A program made the position numbers and the translations under genes. 64,000 nt of DNA from Alkalihalobacillus sp. TS-13 (GTDB lineage: Bacteria; Bacillota; Bacilli; Bacillales; Fictibacillaceae), in NCBI RefSeq assembly GCF_019720915.1, contig NZ_JAHKSI010000001.1:2356001-2420000 (forward strand), read 5' to 3'. Each line of letters opens with the position of its first letter. The stretch's first letter is position 1. A model generated the notes under the pieces. It was not told where the DNA came from. It saw only the letters and a list, made by a program, of their open reading frames with translations, and did not search any database. Positions 53,610-62,034 of the stretch are shown piece after piece.

Positions 53610-54317
53610 TTATGATAAAACAAATCGCTTGCTTAACTTTGTATTGATCAAGATCTCCAATTCTTCTGTTCTCTTTTCACAATAGGAGGAACCCTTTATC
53701 AGTTCTTGGTCGATATATCCAGGGTGGCACATGACTTCGACACTGGAAACGTCTTTTATCCTTTCGTGTAAAGTAGAAAAATAGGATCCTGAAACATTTT
53801 CCCGGGTAAAGTCACTGAGGAAAACATCGGTCAACAGTTTCAAACCGTGGACCTTTTCACTAAAAACATTCCGTACTGGTAAGTTATATTTATTGGATAG
53901 TCGTTTAACAATTGGAAGCAGTTGGGGGTGTTTGTGCATGTGGTGATGACTGTCAAAGTGTGTGGGTTCCAAACCTAGACTATAGAACTGCTCGATCTGT
54001 GCTTTCCATTCTTTTTCGATATCTTCCAACTTAGAGGATAGGTCCTGATCAAGATTTCTCGTCATGATCAATTGGCCGTCGCCATTCGATACTGAAGGTA
54101 CATCCTTAGCTACTGCTTTTCCACATGTCAGCGTCAAATGGATACCAACCCGAAAGCCGGGGTTGTTTTTCGCTAATTCAACTGCATGCTCGGTTCCCAG
54201 CATGTTCACAAGCATCGTTGTTGAATTTACGATGCCATATTTATAAGCATCGATGATACCATAGTTGACACCTCTCGAATAGCCGAAGTCATCTGCATTT
54301 ACAATCAATTCTATCAT
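53610..54317 (-). CDS. ChbG/HpnK (YdjC) family carbohydrate deacetylase
   Basis: Metal-dependent deacetylase of acetylated oligosaccharides, about 235 residues. It has the family opening MIELIVNADDFGYSRGVNYG with the catalytic/metal Asp pair, GIHLTLTCGK, and the metal triad part THFDSHHHMHKHPQLLP. The frame is open to 54365, but the family start is the ATG at 54317. It ends within a few residues of the usual length. It lies 73 bp downstream of the yggT gene on the same strand. Its natural substrate, such as chitobiose, is not determined here. Confidence 0.9.
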   Translation of the reverse strand: MIELIVNADDFGYSRGVNYGIIDAYKYGIVNSTTMLVNMLGTEHAVELAKNNPGFRVGIHLTLTCGKAVAKDVPSVSNGDGQLIMTRNLDQDLSSKLEDIEKEWKAQIEQFYSLGLEPTHFDSHHHMHKHPQLLPIVKRLSNKYNLPVRNVFSEKVHGLKLLTDVFLSDFTRENVSGSYFSTLHERIKDVSSVEVMCHPGYIDQELIKGSSYCEKRTEELEILINTKLSKRFVLS

Positions 54318-54389
54318 GACAATCCGCCCCATCCTTCTTTTCTTCCATTGTAGGTGGAGCTGCAACTTTTATAAAGAAATCCGTATTAT

Positions 54390-54701
54390 CTATCGCCTTC
54401 GATCGCTGTTCCCTGAATTGAGCATCAAGATGAATTGGACGAGGAAATACGATAAGAACGCATAGACGATCAACGCAAAAATACTCGTCAATTCAAGCTC
54501 ATAACGTCCCTGGATGACTGGTGTCGGAAAGATATTCTGAAAAGGTGATAATAACGGGATAGTCAAATTGTAAACCCATTGGACAAAGGGTGTATATGGA
54601 TTGGCACCGAAAAGCTTTAGAACAATACGTAATAAAATAAGTGCTTCAATAATACCCATGAACAAGTTAACTAAATAAACCCCAAAAGGTCTCCGCTTCA
54701 T
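54390..54701 (-). CDS. YggT-family membrane protein
   Basis: This 103-residue protein has two pairs of hydrophobic helices with the YggT signature VNLFMGIIEALILLRIVLKL and NPYTPFVQWVYNLTIPLLSP. The upstream AAAGGAGGT best fits the third of three consecutive ATGs, giving MKRRPFGVYL. YggT proteins are linked to membrane or division functions, but the exact role is not known. It is probably in a transcript with the following ChbG gene. Confidence 0.88.
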   Translation of the reverse strand: MKRRPFGVYLVNLFMGIIEALILLRIVLKLFGANPYTPFVQWVYNLTIPLLSPFQNIFPTPVIQGRYELELTSIFALIVYAFLSYFLVQFILMLNSGNSDRRR

Positions 54702-54787
54702 CATCATACCTCCTTTCTATAAGTTTCTAACAATTAAGATATGGTTATACTGCTGATAATGACACTACTTGACCATAGGTGAATGGA

Positions 54788-55543
54788 ATGAAATCGATCA
54801 CATTGCAATATCTACGTCTTCCGCCGATCGCACGGTTATTGATCATCGTTTTTTTCGTACTGACTATTTTCGGCATTACAATCCGTATCCTAGAACCGAC
54901 CAATTTTCTGACCGTTTTTGACGGCATTTATTGGGCGATCGTGACTGCAGCAACGGTTGGTTACGGTGACCTTGTACCGAGATCGATTTTTGGAAAAATG
55001 ATGACGATATTCTTGATTTTAATTGGCACAACCTTTTTCACTTATTTTTTTGCTCAAGTTGCTGGTGCTACCATCAAGCGCCAATCCGGGCTTCTTAAGG
55101 GGGATGTCGCTTACGAAAAGAGCAGTCATATCGTAATCGTTGGTTGGAATGAGCGAGCGAAGGATTTGATCGAACAGATTCATAATCGGGACCCGGAAGA
55201 AAAGATTGTCCTCATCGACCGGACGCTTCCACAGAATCCGTATCAGTATGGCAATATCCATTTTATCCATGGAAAGCCTTATGAAGATCTGACTCTGCAA
55301 AAAGCAAATGTGGCAGAAGCTGAAAAAGTGATAGTGACTGCCAATAATCAAGTCAGTGAAGAACAGTCCGATATGGATGCCATTTTAACGCTGCTCGCTG
55401 TAAAAGGAATCTGCCCAGAAGCACAAACGATTGTAGAGATTTTGACGCCTACACAATATGAGAATGCGAAACGAGCAGGTGCCGATCATATCATCCACAC
55501 ATCGAATATTGTGAGTTTAGCCTTTTTCGAAAACCTTGGTTAA
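54788..55543 (+). CDS. yugO: potassium channel with truncated RCK/TrkA-N domain (YugO type)
   Basis: Two-helix K+ channel of 251 residues with the selectivity filter TVGYGDLVPRS between helices at about 17-40 and 75-95. An RCK (TrkA-N) domain follows (HIVIVGWNERAKDLI). B. subtilis YugO, needed for biofilm electrical signalling, is about 328 residues, so this protein lacks part of the C-terminal region. Its stop codon overlaps that of the convergent yugN, which argues against a simple frameshift. The ATG at 54788, after AGGTG, is preferred over the GTG at 54779. Confidence 0.88.
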   Translation: MKSITLQYLRLPPIARLLIIVFFVLTIFGITIRILEPTNFLTVFDGIYWAIVTAATVGYGDLVPRSIFGKMMTIFLILIGTTFFTYFFAQVAGATIKRQSGLLKGDVAYEKSSHIVIVGWNERAKDLIEQIHNRDPEEKIVLIDRTLPQNPYQYGNIHFIHGKPYEDLTLQKANVAEAEKVIVTANNQVSEEQSDMDAILTLLAVKGICPEAQTIVEILTPTQYENAKRAGADHIIHTSNIVSLAFFENLG

Positions 55544-55944
55544 CGAAGAAGCTGTTCTTCTAGATCCCGGACCATTTTTTCGCCAACCTCGATCCATTTT
55601 TCGTCAATAGAACCGTCTGGATCTTGGGGTTCAGAGAATTGGTTGAGCGTTGCATTGGCATTCCCAGCACTTATGTTGTCATCCAGACCTCGTTGATAGA
55701 CATGGTGCAGAAGATAAGGCGTTCCGACACTTATGATGCATCCGTTGCGATCGAGTTCTCCCTTAATCGCCTGGAACGGAATTCGGAGATACATATAGCC
55801 TTGTTCATCGTCGAGCTTGTAATCGAATGCGCCGTGGTCGTAATCCCAACCGCCGCCGATTTCATACCCTAAGGGTTTCAACGTATATTCAAGTTCATTC
55901 AGTTCAAACTGCTCACCATCTAATTTCGATTTGATTTCGATCAT
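55540..55944 (-). CDS. yugN: YugN-family protein
   Basis: This 134-residue soluble protein begins MIEIKSKLDGEQFELNELEY. It contains the GYEIGGGWDYDHGAFDYKLD segment that I recall from YugN. In B. subtilis yugN and yugO are neighbours, and here they are convergent and overlap by 4 bp. The open frame extends to 56004, but the ATG at 55944 has a GGAG ribosome site. YugN has no established biochemical function. Confidence 0.82.
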   Translation of the reverse strand: MIEIKSKLDGEQFELNELEYTLKPLGYEIGGGWDYDHGAFDYKLDDEQGYMYLRIPFQAIKGELDRNGCIISVGTPYLLHHVYQRGLDDNISAGNANATLNQFSEPQDPDGSIDEKWIEVGEKMVRDLEEQLLR

Positions 55945-56120
55945 TGTCGTTTCTCCCTTCAGAAAACCTATACCTTTATCGTAACCACTCTCCTTCATTT
56001 TCATTAAAAATATGGCAGGATCTGCAGTGCGATATGTTTTTTCCTAACTTAATTAGCTATGTTAAAACGAAGTATGAAGAATTCTCATCGCAGACACGAA
56101 AATGATTTCATTTTTGTGTT

Positions 56121-56390
56121 GAGATCCTGTTCAAGTGAGGAGGCTAGGGGATCTAGGGCTAATGCTTGGAAGTGATGTCTAGCTCAGCGACCAGTTACTT
56201 GGATCACTTCAAACTTCCTGCGGCGGCAACACATTGATTGACATCCTTATGAGTTAGCCCACGCAGAACCAAGTCTTTGTTTGGTTCGAGCCCCCTCGTC
56301 AATTTTTCAGTGACCTTCGTGACTAATCGGGTCGCTTCCGCTTTTCGTTCGCTCGCTGAAAGGGAGTGAATTTCGCAAAAATCACAATAA
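56121..56390 (-). repeat. repeat family A, copy 6 (long, reversed)
   Basis: Runs in the opposite sense to copy 3. It contains CTTGGAAGTGATGTCTAGCT, CAGCGACCAG, GGATCACTTCAAACTTCCTG, the inner block GAACCAAGTCTTTGTTTGGT, then GGGTCGCTTCCGCTTTTCG, GAAAGGGAGTGAATTTCGC and a TCACAATAA end. Its modules are a different combination from those of copy 3. Confidence 0.8.
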
Positions 56391-56488
56391 GGTATAACAT
56401 AGCCAATAATTTGTTTTTAGAAATAAAAAAGCACCTTAGATTATCCAAGGTTGCGGGTTGGTTGCTTAAAATTCATTTTTTAATTATT

Positions 56489-56517
56489 TTGTTTTTTAGT
56501 GTAGATTTGGTTATAAT
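56489..56517 (+). promoter_or_regulatory. promoter of the antitoxin RNA
   Basis: TTGTTT (56489-56494), 17-bp spacer, perfect TATAAT (56512-56517). It points into the antisense RNA that converges on the toxin gene. Confidence 0.6.
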
Positions 56518-56523
56518 ATAATT

Positions 56524-56656
56524 AGAAAAGGCATAATCTAAAAACCAGCTATAGTATAATTAGCTGGGCGGAACAACCGTATAGACCGTTAGAGGACGGT
56601 CAAGACTCAGGGAAAGTAATCCACACAAGCTTGCCGGCAGGGTGGATTACTTTTTT
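56524..56656 (+). ncRNA. probable type I antitoxin RNA
   Basis: From a promoter at 56489-56517 to an intrinsic terminator (stem AAAGTAATCCAC 56613-56624 with GTGGATTACTTT 56642-56653, then TTT). About 130 nt and no reading frame. Two hairpins are evident: CCAGCTA/TAGCTGG near 56550-56573, and GACCGT/ACGGTC near 56584-56601. Its 3' end overlaps the end of the toxin gene and would be complementary to the whole toxin mRNA 3' UTR. Layout as in Bacillus txpA/RatA and bsrG/SR4, and Fst systems. Confidence 0.6.
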
Positions 56657-56736
56657 CGTTCGATTAAAGTAATCACCAGTGTTATCAGCAGAATCATAAA
56701 CGTAGCTGTAGCTATGTCAAAATTACTGTGATTCAC
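56647..56736 (-). CDS. probable type I toxin, 29-residue membrane peptide
   Basis: A GTG start follows a GGGGGTGG ribosome site. The product, starting MNHSNFDIATATFMILLIT and ending TLIERKK, is a single hydrophobic helix (about residues 8-24) with a charged C-terminus, as in the Fst/holin-like toxins of Gram-positive bacteria. Two further in-frame GTGs (to 56745) would add three residues. The mRNA start should be near 56797, downstream of a TATAAT at 56804-56809. The Shine-Dalgarno AAGGGGG is sequestered by ATCCCCT just upstream. The stop codon is immediately followed by TCCACCCTGCC, complementary to the 5' UTR. Confidence 0.6.
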   Translation of the reverse strand: MNHSNFDIATATFMILLITLVITLIERKK

Positions 56737-56809
56737 GGCCACCACCCCCTTTCCCAGGGGATATCTGACCGTCCACCCTGCCTATACGATTGTTCCTATG
56801 AACATTATA
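56737..56809 (-). promoter_or_regulatory. toxin 5' UTR: promoter, SD-sequestering hairpin and 5'-3' complementary element
   Basis: On the minus strand: TATAAT (56809-56804), then GGCAGGGTGGA (56782-56772), then CCCCT...AGGGG around 56761-56744, which hides the ribosome site. The 11-mer GGCAGGGTGGA is perfectly complementary to the mRNA at 56646-56636, directly after the toxin stop codon. Confidence 0.55.
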
Positions 56810-56984
56810 CACAAAAAATAGGAAAATAAATACAAGCCACTAACTTACACCTATAAAATGATTGCAGTATAGTTTTAAACTTTCTTATATCTGAGTCCTT
56901 AACGGGACGAATCCGATCAACAAACGGATTTTTGGATTTCACTAACCACAGTCAAATATTCTTTAGGTTCTGTTTAAGGACTTT

Positions 56985-57112
56985 GGTTGTTTTAGGCGAA
57001 ATTCGCGACACTCCTGCGGGAAAAGTGGTCCAGGCGAGACCCCGCAGCGAGGAACTGCGAGGAGGCTCGTGACACGCCTGCGGAAAGGGAGAGAATTTCG
57101 TAGAAATCAACA
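56985..57112 (+). repeat. repeat family A, copy 7 (short form)
   Basis: GGCGAAATTCGCGACACTCC, TGCGGGAAAAGTGGTCCAGG, CGAGACCCCGCAGCGAGGA, GCGGAAAGGGAGAGAATTTC and GTAGAAATCAACAATA. The central CGCAGCGAGGAACTGCG is itself palindromic. This is a complete short copy, as at 41819-41937. Confidence 0.85.
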
Positions 57113-57130
57113 ATATAAACGAACAGAATC

Positions 57131-57166
57131 TTTAAAAAAGAAGCTGACTTTGTTAAAAGCCAGCCT
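57131..57166 (-). terminator. terminator of pgi
   Basis: On the minus strand GCTGGCTTT (57164-57156) pairs with AAAGTCAGC (57151-57143), one G-U, followed by TTCTTTTTTAAAG. Confidence 0.75.
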
Positions 57167-57180
57167 CCCTCTTATAGATT

Positions 57181-58533
57181 TTATTCCAATCGACCTTCTA
57201 ATTCTTCTTTCAAGTCTTCAAATCCTGGTTTTCCTAGTAATGCGAACATGTTTTTCTTGTATGCTTCGACGCCCGGTTGATCGAACGGATTCACTCCTAG
57301 GAGGTAACCGCTGATCGCACATGCTTTTTCAAGGAAATACACTAGGTAACCAAAGTTATAAGCGTTTAATTCCGGAATGTTCAGGACAAGATTTGGAACA
57401 CCGCCATCAGTATGCGCTAGCAATGTGCCTTCGTATGCTTTCGTGTTGACGAAATCCATCGTTTTACCTGCAAGGTAGTTCAGTTTGTCAAGATTTCCTT
57501 CGTCCTCTTCAATCGTAACTTCTGTTTTAGGTATTTCAACGTTCAGGATCGTTTCGAAAATATCGCGGCGTCCTTCCTGTACATATTGGCCTAGTGAATG
57601 AAGATCCGTTGAAAAGTCTGCTGCTGCTGGGAAAATCCCTTTATAGTCTTTCCCTTCACTTTCACCGTAAAGCTGCTTCCACCACTCTGCGACATAATGA
57701 AGCGCAGGCTCGTAATTGACCATTAATTCGGTGGTCTTCCCTTTGTTGTATAAAACATTTCGCACTGCCGCATATTGATAAGCTTCGTTTTCTGCGAGGT
57801 TCGGGTTGTTATACACATTCCGTGCATCCGCTGCACCTTTCATCATCGCTTCGATATCGACACCAGTAGCTGCGATCGGAAGAAGTCCAACTGCCGTCAA
57901 GACGGAGTAACGCCCTCCAACATCGTCAGGAATGATGAAGGTTTCGTAGCCTTCCTGATCTGCAAGCGTTTTTAAGGCTCCTTTTTCACGATCGGTCGTT
58001 GCATAAATACGTTTACGAGCTTCTTCTTTTCCGTACTTCTCTTCTAAAAAGCTACGGAAAATACGGAAAGCGATTGCTGGTTCTGTCGTCGTACCGGACT
58101 TCGAGATGACATTGATCGAGACGTCCTTGTCTTCAAGCACATCAAAAAGATCTTGTACATACGTAGAGCTGATGTGATGCCCGACAAAAATGACTTGCGG
58201 TGTATTACGCTTTTCCTTGTTCAGCATGTTGTAAAATGAATGGTTCAGCATCTCGATAGCGGCTCTTGCGCCAAGGTAGGACCCGCCGATTCCGATAACA
58301 AGAAGCACTTCTGAGTCAGACTTGATCTTTTCAGCCGCTTTTTGGATACGTGAAAACTCTTCGCGGTCGTAATTTTCGGGAAGATCGACCCAACCGAGAA
58401 AATCGTTTCCGGCTCCAGTCCCGTTATGTAACGCTTCATGAGCGGTTTTCACTTGATCTGTAAGATGGTCAATTTCATGTTGACCGATGAATGACAAAGC
58501 TTTTGTATAATCAAAACGAATTGTAGATGTCAT
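57181..58533 (-). CDS. pgi: glucose-6-phosphate isomerase
   Basis: Interconverts glucose 6-phosphate and fructose 6-phosphate in glycolysis. It has 450 residues, the usual Firmicute length. Family signatures are [39 protein letters not shown] and, near the end, [26 protein letters not shown] precedes the ATG. In B. subtilis pgi is likewise next to the yugN-yugO genes. A terminator follows the gene. Confidence 0.97.
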   Translation of the reverse strand: MTSTIRFDYTKALSFIGQHEIDHLTDQVKTAHEALHNGTGAGNDFLGWVDLPENYDREEFSRIQKAAEKIKSDSEVLLVIGIGGSYLGARAAIEMLNHSFYNMLNKEKRNTPQVIFVGHHISSTYVQDLFDVLEDKDVSINVISKSGTTTEPAIAFRIFRSFLEEKYGKEEARKRIYATTDREKGALKTLADQEGYETFIIPDDVGGRYSVLTAVGLLPIAATGVDIEAMMKGAADARNVYNNPNLAENEAYQYAAVRNVLYNKGKTTELMVNYEPALHYVAEWWKQLYGESEGKDYKGIFPAAADFSTDLHSLGQYVQEGRRDIFETILNVEIPKTEVTIEEDEGNLDKLNYLAGKTMDFVNTKAYEGTLLAHTDGGVPNLVLNIPELNAYNFGYLVYFLEKACAISGYLLGVNPFDQPGVEAYKKNMFALLGKPGFEDLKEELEGRLE

Positions 58534-58632
58534 GGTATCCCTCCGTCTTCTATTACGTCCTTCATTATCACTTTATCGGATTAAAAAATTGAACGCAACC
58601 ACTAGCTTTAATGTAAACGATTACAGTACGAA

Positions 58633-59826
58633 TTATTTCAGATGTTTGAGTTTTGGCAGGAAAAGGGCCACGATTAATAATAAAAAACTGGTGCTGGTGA
58701 TCCCGATCCAGGCAAAATGATCCCATAGTTTCCCTACGGCAGTACTCCCGATTGCGACCCCGACGTAGTAATTGATCAGATAAAAGCTCGATGCACCGCT
58801 TTTATGATGTGTCGCAGTTCGGCTGACAAGGGCAGCTGCCATCGAATGCGCAATGAAAAATCCAGTACAGATCATGCCGAGTCCAATTAAAATGAAAGGA
58901 GCATATTGGATAGCAGTCAACCATATCCCGATGGCTAGTAAACTTAGCCCACCGAATAACACGCTCGAAAGTCCGATTCTAGCGGAGATCCGACCTGCTA
59001 ATGGAGGAGCGATGACACCTAAAGCATAAGCGAAATACGTGAATGAAATCAGTTTTAGCGTCCAATTGAAGGGTTCTCCATGTAGATAAAACGGCAAATA
59101 CGTCCAGACCGCGGTGAACATCGTCTGCAGAAGAAGCCCCATCACGAATAGAGGAATGAGCCGCATATCGGTCAAATGAACGAACATTCCTCGCAGATCG
59201 GAGCTGATCGAAGCCGGTTTCTGCTCGAAAAGCCGTTCTTCAGGTAGTAAAAAGAGGAAGAGCAGGATGACAATTACCCCAAATCCCGATAAGCTCAGAA
59301 GGGTAGTCTGCCAACTGAACACGTCTGTGAAATAACCAGCGAAGACTCTTCCGCCCATACCTCCTAATGCGTTACTCGCAATATAAAAAGTCATGGCGAG
59401 GCTCAAGTGGCGCCTATCAATTTCGTCCCCCAGGTAACCCATTGCAGCTGCTGGAATTCCGGCGATGAAGAATCCTTGTAAAAACCGTAATGCGATGATG
59501 AGGTAGAATTCCGTTGCAAATGGCATCGCAAATAACGTCGCGACGGTTACGATGAGCGAGATATTCATGATTGTGCGACGTCCATACCGATCAGCCAGAA
59601 ATCCAAGCACAAACAGTCCGATGATCATCGTGATGACCGAAGACGAAACCAACAGACTGGAGAACGTCGGTGTGATATCGAATTCTTTTACGAAAACAGG
59701 CAGTAAAGGCTGGAAAACATACAACGTCGAAAAAATAAGCAAAGACGCAACAGCAAGCGCAAGGATAATGCGCCAGAATTTTGGATTTTGTTTCGTATAA
59801 GGCAGTCCTTTTTCATGTTGATCCAT
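58633..59826 (-). CDS. MFS transporter (YnfM-like)
   Basis: Major facilitator carrier of about 397 residues with twelve membrane helices. The motif between helices 2 and 3 is GFLADRYGRRTIM, and TM4-5 contain GFFIAGIPAAAMGYLGDE. The overall pattern fits the YnfM/arabinose-efflux type. The ATG at 59826 is 9 nt after AAGAGG; an ATG three codons earlier is too close to it. The substrate is unknown. It lies upstream of pgi on the same strand with 99 bp between. Confidence 0.88.
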   Translation of the reverse strand: MDQHEKGLPYTKQNPKFWRIILALAVASLLIFSTLYVFQPLLPVFVKEFDITPTFSSLLVSSSVITMIIGLFVLGFLADRYGRRTIMNISLIVTVATLFAMPFATEFYLIIALRFLQGFFIAGIPAAAMGYLGDEIDRRHLSLAMTFYIASNALGGMGGRVFAGYFTDVFSWQTTLLSLSGFGVIVILLFLFLLPEERLFEQKPASISSDLRGMFVHLTDMRLIPLFVMGLLLQTMFTAVWTYLPFYLHGEPFNWTLKLISFTYFAYALGVIAPPLAGRISARIGLSSVLFGGLSLLAIGIWLTAIQYAPFILIGLGMICTGFFIAHSMAAALVSRTATHHKSGASSFYLINYYVGVAIGSTAVGKLWDHFAWIGITSTSFLLLIVALFLPKLKHLK

Positions 59827-59900
59827 CGTATCCATCCTCTTGTTATTCGAGTTCGGGTGTTTTAACGGTGATCCTTAGGTAAGATCGCTGAATAGATAAA

Positions 59901-60110
59901 GGATTCGGACAGTGGTTGTCTCTTCTCCCCTTCTCCTGTCCTAATAAGACTTGGATTGGGACAACTTTTCGCTTTTTCCCTTGGATCCTGTCCCAATTAA
60001 ACTTGTATTCGGACAGAACTTCGCTTTTTTCTCCTGCTCCTGTCCGAACATCGTCCAACGTCGGACAGAAAATCACTTATTTTTCCCTCTACTGCCTGAA
60101 TGTTGCCCTA
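59901..60110. repeat. tandem palindromic repeat, four units of about 53 bp
   Basis: Units start near 59901, 59954, 60007 and 60060. Each has a left arm like TTCGGACAG, a CGCTTTTT spacer and a right arm like CTGTCCGAA, so each can form a hairpin. The period is 53, 53 and about 53 bp. The last unit is decayed. Confidence 0.75.
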
Positions 60111-60169
60111 CTTTGGACATGCACGTTCCCCATAAGGAAGAGAGTGGATTTCGCAGCAATTTTAAGAAA

Positions 60170-60205
60170 GAAAATAAAAAAGAAGAAAGGCGTTAGGTGC
60201 CTTTC
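60170..60205 (-). terminator. terminator of the SLC13 gene
   Basis: GAAAGGC (60185-60191) pairs with GCCTTTC (60199-60205). In minus-strand direction it is followed by TTCTTTTTTATTTTC. Confidence 0.75.
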
Positions 60206-60224
60206 CTTTCGCCTTTCAAACCGG

Positions 60225-61871
60225 TTATTGTCTAAGCGAGTCTGGGAAGCTTGTGATGTCGATGCCCCAAACCACTGGTAAATACAAATATATCGCTATT
60301 GTAATGATAACAACTGAGATGATGTTGAGCCACAATCCTGCTCGCGCCATGTCTGGAATCCGCAGATATCCGGAACCGAACACGACCGCGTTTGGGGGAG
60401 TCGCAACCGGCAGCATGAACGCACAGCTGGCTGCTAAACCTGCACCAATCATCAAGGTATATGGATGTACAGAAATTGCTCCAGCCAGTGAAGCCATGAT
60501 CGGGAACATCATTGTAGCTGTTGCTGTGTTCGACGTGATTTCTGTCAAGAAGATAACCATAGCAGTCACGATTACGATGATTAAGATCAGATTGACACCT
60601 TCTAATACCGCCAATTGGGTACCGAACCATTCAGCAAGGCCTGACTCCTGGAATCCAGCGGCAATCGCAAGTCCACCACCAAATAGTAGGAGGATGCCCC
60701 AAGGTACACCTTTTGCCGTTTCCCAATCTAATAGGAATTCTCCCCTCTTTGTTGCAGAAGGAATCATGAATAATAGAATAGCTGCTGTCATTGCGATGAT
60801 CGTATCGTTGATGTTTTCATTTAAATCAACCAAGATAAACGACCTTGAAATCCAGGCAAGTGCAGTCAATGTAAAAACAGTCAATATGACTTTCTCTTCA
60901 GGTCCCATAAAGCCAAGTGCCTTCTTTTCGTTATTGATGACTTCTTTACCGCCAGGAAGCTCACGAATTTTCATTGGAAATGCGAACTTGACCAGATAGT
61001 ACCACGTAATTGCCATCAGGATAATCACGATCGGTACACCGAACAGCATCCACCCAGCAAAAGAAATTTCAATGCCGAATGAGTTTTTTACAACTCCAGC
61101 AAAAATCGTATTCGGAGGTGTCCCGATCAACGTTCCTAATCCTCCGATTGATGCAGAATAGGCAATTCCAAGCATGATCGCCTTACCGAAATTGAAATTC
61201 TTCACATCAGTGTCGACATGCCCTTCTTTTTTCAATTGTTCAGAAACCTGATAGATGACAGCCATGCCGATCGGTACCATCATCATCGCTGTGGCTGTGT
61301 TCGAAATCCACATCGAAAGGAAACCCGTTGCCACCATGAAACCGAGGATGATTCGTTCTGTACTTGTACCGATTGCGGATATGATGAAAAGCGCGATTCG
61401 TTTATGAAGGTTCCACTTTTGCATTGCCAAAGCAATCAAGAAACCGCCTAAGAATAGGAAAATCGTATTATCGCCATAAGATGAGGCGGTGATATCTCCG
61501 CTCAACCCGCCAGTCAAGGGGAATAAAATCAACGGCAGTAAGGAAGTAGCTGGAATTGGTATCGCTTCAGTGATCCACCAGGTTGCAATCCAAAGTGTAC
61601 TTGCCAGAACTGCCAAGCCCTCAGAGGAAAGTCCTTCCGGTTTGAAGAATAAAAGGGTGGCGATAAAAAGCAATGGTCCTAAAATAAGTCCAATTCCTTT
61701 GCGCCTTCCATACGCAGGTCCAGGGCCGGATGAATTTGCACTAGTGTTTTTCGAGTTCGATTGTGTCGTAGATGAGCCGTTTTGTGTGGATGATAGCTTC
61801 AACAAATCCTTCGCTTGATGGTGCCAATCCCACAATGTTGACCAAACATTTCGTAACAATGATTGTTGCAT
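60225..61871 (-). CDS. SLC13/DASS-family sodium:dicarboxylate symporter
   Basis: Na+-coupled dicarboxylate (or sulfate) carrier of the SdcS/DASS type, 548 residues, eleven or so helices. Both SNT sodium-binding motifs are visible (WISNTATAMMMVP and EITSNTATATMMFP), with the matching PPNTIF and TPPNAVV loops. The N-terminal 55 residues are an unusual soluble extension rich in Ser, Thr and Asn (SSTQNGSSTTQSNSKNTSAN). AGGAGGG precedes the ATG. The substrate (C4-dicarboxylate versus other anion) is not determinable, though the yug/alcohol dehydrogenase context does not indicate one. Confidence 0.9.
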   Translation of the reverse strand: MQQSLLRNVWSTLWDWHHQAKDLLKLSSTQNGSSTTQSNSKNTSANSSGPGPAYGRRKGIGLILGPLLFIATLLFFKPEGLSSEGLAVLASTLWIATWWITEAIPIPATSLLPLILFPLTGGLSGDITASSYGDNTIFLFLGGFLIALAMQKWNLHKRIALFIISAIGTSTERIILGFMVATGFLSMWISNTATAMMMVPIGMAVIYQVSEQLKKEGHVDTDVKNFNFGKAIMLGIAYSASIGGLGTLIGTPPNTIFAGVVKNSFGIEISFAGWMLFGVPIVIILMAITWYYLVKFAFPMKIRELPGGKEVINNEKKALGFMGPEEKVILTVFTLTALAWISRSFILVDLNENINDTIIAMTAAILLFMIPSATKRGEFLLDWETAKGVPWGILLLFGGGLAIAAGFQESGLAEWFGTQLAVLEGVNLILIIVIVTAMVIFLTEITSNTATATMMFPIMASLAGAISVHPYTLMIGAGLAASCAFMLPVATPPNAVVFGSGYLRIPDMARAGLWLNIISVVIITIAIYLYLPVVWGIDITSFPDSLRQ

Positions 61872-61996
61872 CGTATTCCCTCCTAATCCCTAAATTTGAT
61901 CAAATTTCACTTTCCCTTCATTACCCATGGTAAAACGCTTTCTTTTTAACATAAAGGTTAGTGACCGTTATTGTTGTTTTATATCAATAGAAAAGG

Positions 61997-62030
61997 AAAA
62001 GGGAGATCCGATCGGTTTCTCCCTTTTCTA
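61997..62030 (-). terminator. terminator of the iron alcohol dehydrogenase gene
   Basis: AAAAGGGAGA (61997-62006) pairs perfectly with TCTCCCTTTT (62018-62027), followed on the minus strand by CCTTTTCT. Confidence 0.8.
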
Positions 62031-62034
62031 CAAT

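Larger units (their letters stand above)
55945..57180. other. repeat- and RNA-rich interval between yugN and pgi
   Basis: About 1.2 kb without a conventional gene. It holds two family A repeats (56121-56390, 56985-57112), a probable type I toxin-antitoxin locus (56489-56809) and the pgi terminator (57131-57166), all listed separately. Confidence 0.7.
59827..60224. other. gene-free stretch with tandem palindromic repeats
   Basis: About 400 bp. It holds four tandem palindromic units (59901-60110) and the terminator of the SLC13 gene (60170-60205). No gene is seen. Confidence 0.6.
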
